A stretch of DNA of 64,000 nucleotides from Dinoroseobacter sp965279125 (GTDB lineage Bacteria; Pseudomonadota; Alphaproteobacteria; Rhodobacterales; Rhodobacteraceae). The DNA is taken from assembly GCA_965279125.1 (NCBI GenBank), contig CBDIHL010000014.1, forward strand, positions 1 through 64,000, in the 5' to 3' direction. The translations under genes and the position numbers were made by a program. The notes beneath the pieces were generated by a model. That model ran no database searches and was not told the origin of the DNA. It saw only the letters and a list, made by a program, of their open reading frames with translations. This document shows positions 8,668 to 16,825 of the stretch, piece after piece (within the stretch, counting starts at the first letter, position 1; the number at the start of each line of letters is the position of its first letter).

Positions 8668-10175
8668 TGCGGGCGATCCTAGGATTGCCGCTGATTGTGC
8701 TGCTCGCCGGGATTGGTGCGTTGGCGATGTTTGTGCCGGCTCTGGCGGCCTTTGCGGTCGAAGATTTTGCAACGGCGCGCCCGTTCTTCTATGGAGCGAT
8801 TTTGTTCTTGACGCTCACGGTCTTGGTGGGCTTGGCAACGGCGCGATACCAACCCCAGAATGGCGCGCGTTCCCACCTATTGGCCTTGGTGGCGACGTTT
8901 ACCGTGTTGCCTTTGATGCTTGCGGTGCCGTTTTCCGAAGCGGTGCCCAACACGCGGTTTATTAACGTCTATTTTGAGATGGTGTCGTCGTTAACCACGA
9001 CCGGGGCAACGGTTTTTGAGGCGACGCGCCTGCCTTTGGCCGTGCATATTTGGCGTGCGTTGATCGGTTGGATGGGGGGCTTTCTGATCTGGATCACCGC
9101 CTTTGCCATCCTCGCACCGATGACATTGGGCGGGTTTGAGGTCACATCGGCGCAAGAGGCCGGTACAGGCGCGATGCGGCGGGATGTGCGAGATGATATT
9201 GACCCTACGGCACGGCTGTTGCGTTACACTCTAAGGTTGTTCCCTGTCTATACCGGACTTACCGCCGTATTGTGGTTGCTCTTGGTTCTAGCGGGGGATC
9301 CGCCGGTGATCGGCGCGATCCACGCCATGTCCACGATTGCCACGAGCGGGATTACATCCCTGCCGAGTTTTGCACAAAGTCCAAGTGGAACCTGGGGCGA
9401 AGTTTTGATCCTCCTCTTTTTCGTTTTCGCGATAACGCGGCGGAGTTTTCTAGGCGGTTTTAGTGCCCCAATGTGGAGATTGATCGCGTCAGATCGAGAG
9501 TTGCGCATTGCATTGCTGTTGATCATTTCGTTGCCTACAATTCTGTTTGTAAGGCATTTTTTTGGTGCACTTGATGTTGAAGAAACGCTTGATCACCGCG
9601 CGCTTCCGGCCCTTTGGGGCGGGGTGTTCACAGTTGCTTCATTTCTGACCACCACTGGATTTGAATCGCAGTCTTGGTCTGCTGCACGCGACTGGTCAGG
9701 TCTTGGCACGCCGGGCTTGTTGCTTGCAGGAATGGCAGTGATGGGCGGCGGTGTCGCGACCACGGCAGGCGGTGTGAAGCTGCTTCGGGTCTATGCGCTC
9801 TACAAGCATGGGTTGAGGGAAATGGACCGTCTGGTGCATCCTTCTTCCATCGGTGGCCAAGGGCAAATGGCGCGGCGTATGCGACGGGAAGGCGCATCGA
9901 TCGCGTGGGTCTTCTTCATGATCTTTGCACTTTCGATCGCGGTGGTGATGACCGGATTGGCGGCGACGGGTTTGAGCTTCGAAGAAGCTGTGATCCTCGC
10001 CGTTGCGGCCTTATCGACAACGGGCCCAGTCGCCACGATTGCAGGCAGCGATCCGATTTCATATGCAGCGCTTCCAGATGCGGCAAAGTTAATCATTTCC
10101 GCAGCGATGGTGCTGGGTCGCCTCGAAACATTAGCCATTATCGCGCTTCTTAACCCTGATTTCTGGCGCTCTTGA
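8667..10175 (+). CDS. trkH: Trk potassium uptake transmembrane subunit TrkH
   Basis: Inner-membrane potassium channel subunit working with TrkA. The 502-residue protein is hydrophobic throughout and has four pore-loop-like segments with TTG-type selectivity-filter sequences: SSLTTTGATV near 108, the MSTIATSGIT segment near 223, SFLTTTGFES near 330 and ALSTTGPVATI near 450. The ATG at 8667 overlaps the last base of trkA. No signal peptide is needed beyond the first membrane helix (LPLIVLLAGIGALAMF). Confidence 0.94.
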   Translation: MRAILGLPLIVLLAGIGALAMFVPALAAFAVEDFATARPFFYGAILFLTLTVLVGLATARYQPQNGARSHLLALVATFTVLPLMLAVPFSEAVPNTRFINVYFEMVSSLTTTGATVFEATRLPLAVHIWRALIGWMGGFLIWITAFAILAPMTLGGFEVTSAQEAGTGAMRRDVRDDIDPTARLLRYTLRLFPVYTGLTAVLWLLLVLAGDPPVIGAIHAMSTIATSGITSLPSFAQSPSGTWGEVLILLFFVFAITRRSFLGGFSAPMWRLIASDRELRIALLLIISLPTILFVRHFFGALDVEETLDHRALPALWGGVFTVASFLTTTGFESQSWSAARDWSGLGTPGLLLAGMAVMGGGVATTAGGVKLLRVYALYKHGLREMDRLVHPSSIGGQGQMARRMRREGASIAWVFFMIFALSIAVVMTGLAATGLSFEEAVILAVAALSTTGPVATIAGSDPISYAALPDAAKLIISAAMVLGRLETLAIIALLNPDFWRS

Positions 10176-10299
10176 GCGGATTTGCCGCTAAAACCCTGAT
10201 ATTGGCTCTGGAATCATTGGCGCGAAAGGATATTATCCCCATACGCACGCACCCGAAGAGGTGATGGCACCCGGAGTCAGGACAGAAGGCGCAAGACCC

Positions 10300-10533
10300 A
10301 TGGCAAATGACCGACAAAATCTTCAAGACGCGTTCCTGAATCATGTCCGGAAGACAAAGGTTCCCGTCACAGTGTTTTTGATTAATGGTGTTAAACTTCA
10401 GGGGGTTATCACTTGGTTTGATAATTTCTGCGTGCTGTTGCGTCGTGATGGTCAAAGCCAGCTTGTTTATAAACATGCGATTTCGACCGTGATGCCAACG
10501 CAGCCCATTAGCCTTTATGAGGGTGAGGACTGA
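10300..10533 (+). CDS. hfq: RNA chaperone Hfq
   Basis: Hexameric Sm-like RNA chaperone that joins small RNAs to mRNAs. The 77-residue protein starts MANDRQNLQDAFLNHVRK, has the Sm1 core VPVTVFLINGVKLQGVI and the Sm2 motif LVYKHAISTVMP, and lacks the long acidic tail of gammaproteobacterial Hfq. ATG 10300 is chosen over an upstream in-frame ATG at 10261 because all Hfq proteins begin close to this point and GAAGG lies upstream. The 3' end overlaps hflX by 17 nt. The 124-nt gap after trkH may hold its own promoter, but I cannot point to a convincing one. Confidence 0.96.
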   Translation: MANDRQNLQDAFLNHVRKTKVPVTVFLINGVKLQGVITWFDNFCVLLRRDGQSQLVYKHAISTVMPTQPISLYEGED

Positions 10534-11821
10534 TCTGACCCAGTTCCAAGACCATGGCCCGCAGATCACGCGGGGATGGGTGATCCACCCAGAATTGACC
10601 AATAATAGATCGCGTCGGAATCCTGACTTCGCGCTTGAGGAAGCCGTGTCTTTGGCTGATGCCTTGCCGGGCTTTGATGTGCAAGGTTCAGAAATTGTTA
10701 AGCTTTCCAAGCCACAGCCGGGATACTTGTTTGGCTCTGGTAAGGTTAAGGAACTCGGCATTCGGCTCAAAGAGAATGATGTTGAGTTGGTTCTGATCGA
10801 TGGGCCGCTTACGCCGGTGCAACAGCGGAATCTTGAGAAGGTGTGGAAGGTCAAGATCCTTGATCGAACAGGTTTAATCCTAGAAATCTTCGCGGATCGA
10901 GCCGCGACCCGTGAAGGGGTTCTGCAGGTCGAATTGGCCGCATTGAGCTATCAGCGCACGCGTCTTGTACGGTCTTGGACCCATCTAGAGCGTCAGCGCG
11001 GTGGCCTCGGCTTTGTTGGCGGACCGGGTGAGACACAGATCGAAGCGGATAGGCGCGCCATTGATGATGCGGCAACCCGGCTGCGCCGTCAGCTGTCGCG
11101 TGTGGTAAAGACCCGCGAATTACACCGGGCAGCGCGCGCGAAAGTGCCCTTTCCAATTGTCGCACTGGTCGGCTATACGAATGCTGGAAAGTCAACGCTT
11201 TTCAATATGTTGACTGGCGCTTCGGTGATGGCGAAAGACATGCTGTTTGCCACCTTGGACCCAACAATGCGGTCTGTTCAGCTGTCAAACGGGACAGATG
11301 TTATCCTGTCCGACACCGTCGGATTCATTTCTGATTTGCCGACCGAATTGGTCGCATCGTTTCGCGCGACTCTCGAAGAGGTGCTCGCCGCTGATCTGAT
11401 CTGTCATGTGCGCGATATTGCGCATCCGCAAAGCGATGAGCAGGCGGAAGATGTACGCGAGATATTGGCAACGCTTGGAGTTGGCGAGGGCGTGCCGGTC
11501 ATCGAGGTTTGGAACAAGTCGGATTTGCTTGCCGCCGATGCGCGCGAGACCTTGTCTCAGGTTGCTGCGCGGCGGCATGAGGTGCAGGTTATTTCGTCGC
11601 TTGATGGCACTGGAATCGATGCGTTGGTGGATGCGATTTCGGCTCGGATCAAACCATCCGTCAGCCGCGACCGTGTTTTTCTGGGCTGGAAAGATGCGAA
11701 GCAGCGGGCTTGGCTGTTTGAAAAATCGTTGGTCTTGGAAGAACGCTCGGATGATGAGGGTGCGCATTTTCTTGTGGAATGGACGCCCGCGCAGAAATCT
11801 GCATTTCAAGCTCTGTCTTAG
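10517..11821 (+). CDS. hflX: Ribosome-associated GTPase HflX
   Basis: GTPase that binds the 50S subunit and splits stalled ribosomes. The N-terminal glycine-rich HflX domain carries GSGKVKELG and GGPGETQIEADRR; the G domain follows with G1 GYTNAGKST, G3 DTVGFI and G4 NKSD. At 434 aa it is of usual length. ATG 10517 lies inside the hfq coding region (17-nt overlap), and the GAGG-rich 3' end of hfq does not form an obvious separate ribosome site, so coupling to hfq is likely. The hfq-hflX pair is conserved across proteobacteria. Confidence 0.95.
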   Translation: MRVRTDLTQFQDHGPQITRGWVIHPELTNNRSRRNPDFALEEAVSLADALPGFDVQGSEIVKLSKPQPGYLFGSGKVKELGIRLKENDVELVLIDGPLTPVQQRNLEKVWKVKILDRTGLILEIFADRAATREGVLQVELAALSYQRTRLVRSWTHLERQRGGLGFVGGPGETQIEADRRAIDDAATRLRRQLSRVVKTRELHRAARAKVPFPIVALVGYTNAGKSTLFNMLTGASVMAKDMLFATLDPTMRSVQLSNGTDVILSDTVGFISDLPTELVASFRATLEEVLAADLICHVRDIAHPQSDEQAEDVREILATLGVGEGVPVIEVWNKSDLLAADARETLSQVAARRHEVQVISSLDGTGIDALVDAISARIKPSVSRDRVFLGWKDAKQRAWLFEKSLVLEERSDDEGAHFLVEWTPAQKSAFQALS

Positions 11822-11845
11822 GTATGATCCATAATGTTCTGATAT

Positions 11846-14323
11846 CTATTGATTGATTGGGCTTAAGGTTGTGACCCCTGTCGCCCCGGCACGCGCCAGA
11901 TCAGTATCCAGAGACATACGCACATATTCGCCGCGGCGCCAAAACTCGGCCAGATCGTCGTAGTGACGCGACAGCGGATGGCCGGATTGTCCCGTTGCGA
12001 TCACAAATAGCGAACTATCGGGATCGTTGAAGTCATAGACGCCACGATATCCTGCGGCATGGGTGTTTAGAAACGGCTCTGGGCCGTCTCCCTTAGTTTG
12101 TCCGCGCATTAAGGTGTGATCGCCGCCGCTGGTGGATTGGCGTATATTAACGACGCCGCTGAGCCAAGACTGACCGCCCAACGCTTGATGATCGTGGGTT
12201 GCTTGATGTGCGTCACCCCAACGCCAGCTTGCAATTGCTGCGCCATAGCTCTCAGACAGGTCCAGCAATGCCGCGTCGAGGGCGCGTCTTGCTATTTCTG
12301 TGCAGTCTTCGACCCGGCTGGATTGGCTGAGATCGCACCATTCAGAAGCGCCACCAGTATCACGGAAAACACGTTCAATAAACAACGGGTTAGGCACGGC
12401 ATACGCGTCAGCAAGCGGTCCGAGCGCATCTCGGATGAGAAGCTGGTTCAGATGTCTGACCCAAGCTGCGTAGATGAGCGGTTCAGGCAAATGCTCGTTC
12501 ATTGCGCCGTTCCAATCGGCGAGTAGCCGCAGCGCATCCTGACGCAACCGCTCGGGGGTCCCGCTTGGGGCGGCCTCATCTGCGAACCAAAGATCTCGCG
12601 CGATCAATGGCAGGAGGGTTCGCGCGGCAGGGCTGACGCTATCAAGTTGTGCCTCAATAAAGCTGTCGCGGGTATGCACCTCGCGTGCTTGCATCAGGCG
12701 GCTCCAGCGTTGAATGCGTTGCGTGTCGCCCCAGTGGTGGGACAAATGGCCGGGAAAAGGACGATCCACGGTGCGATTATTTGTATTGCCCACAATGCCG
12801 CTCGCAGGTGATAGTACACGCGGATTGTCTCTATAGGGACGGTAGCCGAGCCATAGGTTTTCTGTGTCTATTCCGAAGGTTGGAAGGCGTCCTTCAGATC
12901 TGTGATCAACGGATCGATTGGGCTGCCTGCCGATCACTTGAAGCCCAATCCGACTCTGATCTGCGAGAATGAGGTTCACGGCCGGAGCAATGTGATCACG
13001 CCCTGCGGCCATGGCACCCGGAATGGAGGCAGCCTGCATGATGTTGAAAACGGAACTGAACGATGTGTCTTGCGGATCAAGGCCCGTCCAGAGCAAAGCT
13101 GGCACATGACCTTCTGGCGTGATCACATTCAAGTTGAAATCAGAGCCTGTCAAGATTGGGCCATTTGCGCTCCATCTCAGGGTTAAAGTTATCGGTGCGG
13201 CGTCGGCGACTGTTATCACGGATCGACGTGTTTCAAACGCTCTGCTGCCATTTGGCGATAGGTAGTGATCGGATTGGTTGGGGTCCAAACGCTCAAGAAT
13301 TACATCTTGATCGTCCACATATGAAGCGGTCACGCCCCAGCCAAAATCGCTTGACCTGCCGACGAGCACCAGGGGCAAACCGGGTATTGTCCCGCCGATG
13401 ATATCGCCGGTTGAGAGGTTAACGCGTGCCAAATACCAGATCGCAGGCGCTGTCAGCTCGAGGTGCGGATCATTGGCAAGGAGCGTGCCGCCGGAGGCGA
13501 CGCGCGTGGGAGCTGCGGCCCAAGCATTTGATGCACCGCCTTTTCCTGGGGAAGGCACGGGATGAAAGCGGTCTGGCTGAAGCAGGGTGTCAAGGGATGC
13601 AAAGGCCAAGTCTTTGTTAAGGCCCGGCACAAGCGCGGCGTAGTCGGGCAGCGCCATCACGCCGTCGCCTGGGGCATCGGGCAATATGTCTGCGACACGT
13701 TCGGCGGGTAAGGCCAACGACGTACGGGCGCGTAGAACCTCGTTTGGCAAGTGATCCGTCAGTTGCAACGCCATTAGCTTTAAGATCGCAAGGGAATCTT
13801 CGGGCTGCCATGGAGATATTTCGGGGGGAAACAGAAAGAATTCCGGCGCACCGCGTCCCAAAGCTTGCGTGTTGACTTGGTTAATGCGTGCGTTGACCCC
13901 CGCAGCATAAGCTTCAAGCGCAGCGCGCGCTTCGGGTGTTTGTGCCGCAACAGAGCTGCGCGCAGCCCCTGCAATGTCGAGCCGCCGCATCAATGCATCA
14001 ACGCGGACCGTCGCTGTGCCAAAGATCTCAGACAATTTGCCTTGAGCAGTGCGCCGCATCACTGTCATTTGCCAAAGTCGGTCTTGAGCATGCACGAAGC
14101 CAAGGCCGAAAAAGCTGTCCGCATCGGATTGACCCAAGATATGCGGCACATTTGCAGTATCGCGGACAATTTCCAGCTGCGCTTCCAGACCCTCAACCGC
14201 GAGTTCCGCATCATAATCGGGCAGAGATCTGCTGGCAAAATAGTAAACGCCAAACAAGGCAAGCACCGTTAGGGTTAACGAGCCCAAGAAAAGCCGGACG
14301 AGCCAGCGGAAAACGGTAGGCAT
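11846..14323 (-). CDS. Penicillin acylase family protein
   Basis: Ntn-hydrolase of the penicillin/AHL acylase family; likely exported or membrane-anchored, made as a precursor cleaved into alpha and beta chains. Residues 8-28 form a signal or anchor helix. The autocatalytic nucleophile is Ser265 in GGASNAW, the classic start of the beta chain, followed by the conserved LLANDPHLEL and PLVLVGRSSDFGWGVT segments. 825 aa is typical for the group. The natural substrate cannot be told from sequence; amide bonds such as acyl-homoserine lactones are known for relatives. It lies alone, convergent with hflX and 108 nt downstream of the SYLF gene on the same strand. Confidence 0.88.
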   Translation of the reverse strand: MPTVFRWLVRLFLGSLTLTVLALFGVYYFASRSLPDYDAELAVEGLEAQLEIVRDTANVPHILGQSDADSFFGLGFVHAQDRLWQMTVMRRTAQGKLSEIFGTATVRVDALMRRLDIAGAARSSVAAQTPEARAALEAYAAGVNARINQVNTQALGRGAPEFFLFPPEISPWQPEDSLAILKLMALQLTDHLPNEVLRARTSLALPAERVADILPDAPGDGVMALPDYAALVPGLNKDLAFASLDTLLQPDRFHPVPSPGKGGASNAWAAAPTRVASGGTLLANDPHLELTAPAIWYLARVNLSTGDIIGGTIPGLPLVLVGRSSDFGWGVTASYVDDQDVILERLDPNQSDHYLSPNGSRAFETRRSVITVADAAPITLTLRWSANGPILTGSDFNLNVITPEGHVPALLWTGLDPQDTSFSSVFNIMQAASIPGAMAAGRDHIAPAVNLILADQSRIGLQVIGRQPNRSVDHRSEGRLPTFGIDTENLWLGYRPYRDNPRVLSPASGIVGNTNNRTVDRPFPGHLSHHWGDTQRIQRWSRLMQAREVHTRDSFIEAQLDSVSPAARTLLPLIARDLWFADEAAPSGTPERLRQDALRLLADWNGAMNEHLPEPLIYAAWVRHLNQLLIRDALGPLADAYAVPNPLFIERVFRDTGGASEWCDLSQSSRVEDCTEIARRALDAALLDLSESYGAAIASWRWGDAHQATHDHQALGGQSWLSGVVNIRQSTSGGDHTLMRGQTKGDGPEPFLNTHAAGYRGVYDFNDPDSSLFVIATGQSGHPLSRHYDDLAEFWRRGEYVRMSLDTDLARAGATGVTTLSPINQ

Positions 14324-14431
14324 GGCACCTCAGACAGCAGTGAACGCAGATCAGGCCGTCGTGCTATGCCTTTGATGGCCGCGTGTCAAAGGGATGGCCA
14401 AATAATGCATTAGAAAGGTAAACGCGAACGC

Positions 14432-14998
14432 TTACGGGAAAATGCGTGTGTATTTGGTCCCCTCTAGAGTTGCGCCCGCGATCAAACCTGCTTGCCCAAA
14501 CACAACGGCGATGACTGGGCTGCGGATCGTCGTGGTATCGGCCGTTATCGCCCCCCCTCGACTGGTGAATGCATATTCCAGATCACCGCCGACCGAAAAC
14601 CCGTTTGACGCTCGAAAAGCCTCAAGCGCTTGATTTGTCATGAAAAACAAGGCGTGTGCGTATTGCTGCGCTCCGATTTGAAATCCGAAGCTGCCGGATG
14701 CCGCGGAGTAGTAGTCCACCGTGGCTTGCTGGACACGCAGAGCGCCTCGCCCATAGGAACCGCCGATTCCAAACCCTGCCTCAGTCACCAAGGGCATGAC
14801 CAAAATGCCGGACGCTCTCGTCGCCAATTCTCGCGCGCCCGCAACATTTGTGTAAAGATAGTTCAAGGCCGCATCGACACGCTGGTCGATCCGCTGCCCC
14901 CGCTGTTGACTTCCGCTGACGGTGGTACATCCTGCGACACCCAACAGCGTCGCACCTGAACCCGCCAATACTGCACGTCTGGTCATATATTCAGTCAT
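14432..14998 (-). CDS. Lipid-binding SYLF (YSC84/Ysc84-like) domain lipoprotein
   Basis: Predicted exported lipoprotein of 188 aa. The N-terminus has a twin-Arg-like TRRAVLAGSG segment and a lipobox ending GVAGC, so Cys near residue 24 would be lipidated. The rest is a SYLF (Ysc84) domain: RASGILVMP, GFGIGGSYGRGALRV, GSFGFQIGAQ and a C-terminal GLIAGATLEGTKYTRI. SYLF domains are known to bind phosphoinositides in eukaryotes; the role in bacteria is unclear. I chose ATG 14998 (MTEYMTRR) because AGAGG precedes it and the signal peptide begins there; the frame is open upstream to 15052 without a ribosome site. Confidence 0.85.
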   Translation of the reverse strand: MTEYMTRRAVLAGSGATLLGVAGCTTVSGSQQRGQRIDQRVDAALNYLYTNVAGARELATRASGILVMPLVTEAGFGIGGSYGRGALRVQQATVDYYSAASGSFGFQIGAQQYAHALFFMTNQALEAFRASNGFSVGGDLEYAFTSRGGAITADTTTIRSPVIAVVFGQAGLIAGATLEGTKYTRIFP

Positions 14999-15108
14999 CC
15001 GCTCAACCTCTGATATCTGCCTGATTGCTGCCTCTAACGGACAGTTATCCACAGGCTACTCGATCAAGCAGCATCTGTCACGTAACAGGCACATAGCTCA
15101 GCGATAAT

Positions 15109-16110
15109 TCACCGATCCTGCAGGGCTCTTGCGGCACGGGGGGCAAAGTAGGTTAGAATTCCGTCACATCCGGCACGCTTGAACGCCATCAGGCTTTCAA
15201 GCATCACGGCATCGCCATCGATCCAACCGTTCGCAGACGCGGCCTCAATCATCGCGTATTCACCCGAAACTTGATAAGCGTATGTAGGCACACCAAACGT
15301 ATCTTTGACACGTCGACATATATCCAAATAGGCAATTCCAGGCTTCACCATCACCATATCAGCCCCTTCGGTCAGATCGCGCTGGATCAAACGAAGCGCC
15401 TCATCTGAATTGCCGGGATCCATTTGATAGGTCTTCTTGTCGCCTTTCAACGCACCAGAGGCCCCGACCGCATCACGAAACGGGCCGTAATAGGCGCTGG
15501 CATATTTTGCCGCATAGGACAGGATCGTCACGTTCTGGTGGCCGGCAGCTTCGAGCGCGGCGCGCATGGCACCGATACGTCCGTCCATCATGTCAGATGG
15601 CCCAAGAATATCCGCGCCCGCATCGGCTTGAGCGAGCGCCATTTTAACCAGCGCCTCGACCGTCTCGTCATTCACGATGACGCCGTCGCGCACGATGCCA
15701 TCATGGCCGTTCGAATTGTAGGGATCGAGCGCGACATCGGTCATGACGGCGATATTTGGCACTGCGGACTTAATCGCCCGTATCGCGCGATTTGAGAGGT
15801 TGTCGGGGTTCCAGGCTTCCTCGCAATACTCTGTTTTTAAAGAGGGATCTGTGTAGGGAAAGATGCAAATCGCAGGGATGCCGAGGGCTGCGGCTTCTGC
15901 GGCAGCGTCGACCAGTCTGTCGACCGAAAGTCGGTTAACGCCTGGCATGGAGGGGACCGGTTCCGTAATGTCCTCGCCATCGCGAACGAAGACAGGCCAG
16001 ATAAAATCATCGACCGTCAACGTGTTTTGGCGGCTTAGCGCGCGCAACGCGGGGCTCGCGCGCATCCTGCGAAATCGCGTGATCGGGAAGGGGCCTTGCG
16101 TCGGGATCAT
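15109..16110 (-). CDS. hemB: Delta-aminolevulinic acid dehydratase (porphobilinogen synthase)
   Basis: Condenses two 5-aminolevulinate molecules to porphobilinogen, the first common step to heme, bacteriochlorophyll and B12. The two Schiff-base lysines are visible: Lys202 in SYAAKYASAYYGPF and Lys256 in MVMVKPGIAYLD. The metal loop reads CIFPYTDPSLK with a single Cys and an Asp, so the protein belongs to the non-zinc (Mg/K type) class common in alphaproteobacteria. ATG 16110 (MIPTQGPFPITR) is preferred because a GAGG lies 11 nt upstream; longer in-frame starts at 16125 and 16149 lack one. 333 aa is normal. Confidence 0.95.
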   Translation of the reverse strand: MIPTQGPFPITRFRRMRASPALRALSRQNTLTVDDFIWPVFVRDGEDITEPVPSMPGVNRLSVDRLVDAAAEAAALGIPAICIFPYTDPSLKTEYCEEAWNPDNLSNRAIRAIKSAVPNIAVMTDVALDPYNSNGHDGIVRDGVIVNDETVEALVKMALAQADAGADILGPSDMMDGRIGAMRAALEAAGHQNVTILSYAAKYASAYYGPFRDAVGASGALKGDKKTYQMDPGNSDEALRLIQRDLTEGADMVMVKPGIAYLDICRRVKDTFGVPTYAYQVSGEYAMIEAASANGWIDGDAVMLESLMAFKRAGCDGILTYFAPRAARALQDR

Positions 16111-16270
16111 CTGTGTACGCCTCATTTTGCGATGTAGCATGGCTTGCACGAAACGCGGATGTGCTCAAGTCGCAAGCTGGCACTGGCTTGTGCGCCAGAT
16201 CGGCCTTAATGTCTGCATAAAGACGTGCCATCAGAGCGCGCGCTAGCATTTGGCAATAAGGGCAGGGTGA

Positions 16271-16798
16271 TTGGATATTTTCGAGACCGTCTTTCTGTTG
16301 ATTGACACCCACTCGTTCAGTTCGATGTGGTTCTGGATTGTATTGGCCGTATTTTGGTCCGTCATGAGCCATTTCGTGATCGGTGTGCCGTTCGATATGG
16401 TGCAACGGGCCGCAAAACATGGCGGCCAAGCAATGTTAGATGTGGAAGCGCTGGCGCGGATCAATGCAAACAGGCTGTTGCAGTTCACAGGGGCAGCGGG
16501 TGTTATCTTGACGGGCGTTGCCGCAACCGCATTAAGCATGTTGGGACTTCTGGGGTTTCTCTATGGCGCGGAAGTGTGTCAGGCGCTGTTCTTTCTCGCC
16601 TTGCCGTTTACCTTGGTGAATGTTGTCGCACAACGCACAGCACGGCAGGTTTGTGAAAGAGACACGCATGGTTTCGATCTGATACGCCGTTTGCGCAAGC
16701 ACCGAACAATCACGCAAGCGATTGGTTTCGTTTCTATTTTTGTTACGGCTTTCTGGGGTATCTTCCAGACGATGAACGCATCTGTTTTGGGCGGTTAA
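16271..16798 (+). CDS. Conserved Rhodobacterales membrane protein of unknown function
   Basis: Predicted inner-membrane protein of 175 aa with about four membrane helices: WFWIVLAVFWSVMSHFVIG near 20-38, VILTGVAATALSMLGLLGFLYG near 78-99, ALFFLALPFTLVNVVA near 104-119 and IGFVSIFVTAFWGIF near 152-166. A conserved-looking GVPFDMVQRAAKHGGQA loop follows the first helix. Relatives in Roseobacter genomes are sometimes labelled 'component of SufBCD complex', a name I would not trust because no suf gene is nearby. The start is TTG 16271, with AGGGCAGGG just upstream; no ATG precedes the first helix. It is divergent from hemB and upstream of mfd. Confidence 0.75.
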   Translation: MDIFETVFLLIDTHSFSSMWFWIVLAVFWSVMSHFVIGVPFDMVQRAAKHGGQAMLDVEALARINANRLLQFTGAAGVILTGVAATALSMLGLLGFLYGAEVCQALFFLALPFTLVNVVAQRTARQVCERDTHGFDLIRRLRKHRTITQAIGFVSIFVTAFWGIFQTMNASVLGG

Positions 16799-16825
16799 CC
16801 TTAATCCTGTGACAGAGCGGTTGAC

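Noticed and set aside
10176..10299. hfq promoter (TTGGCT ... TATTAT)
   Set aside because: The only hexamers that match are 23 nt apart, too far for a sigma70 promoter; I could not choose a better pair.
16007..16429. Minus-strand frame with a CPYCQML segment between hemB and the membrane protein
   Set aside because: It overlaps hemB out of frame and the membrane protein gene antisense; the Cys pair alone is not enough to support a metal-binding small protein.
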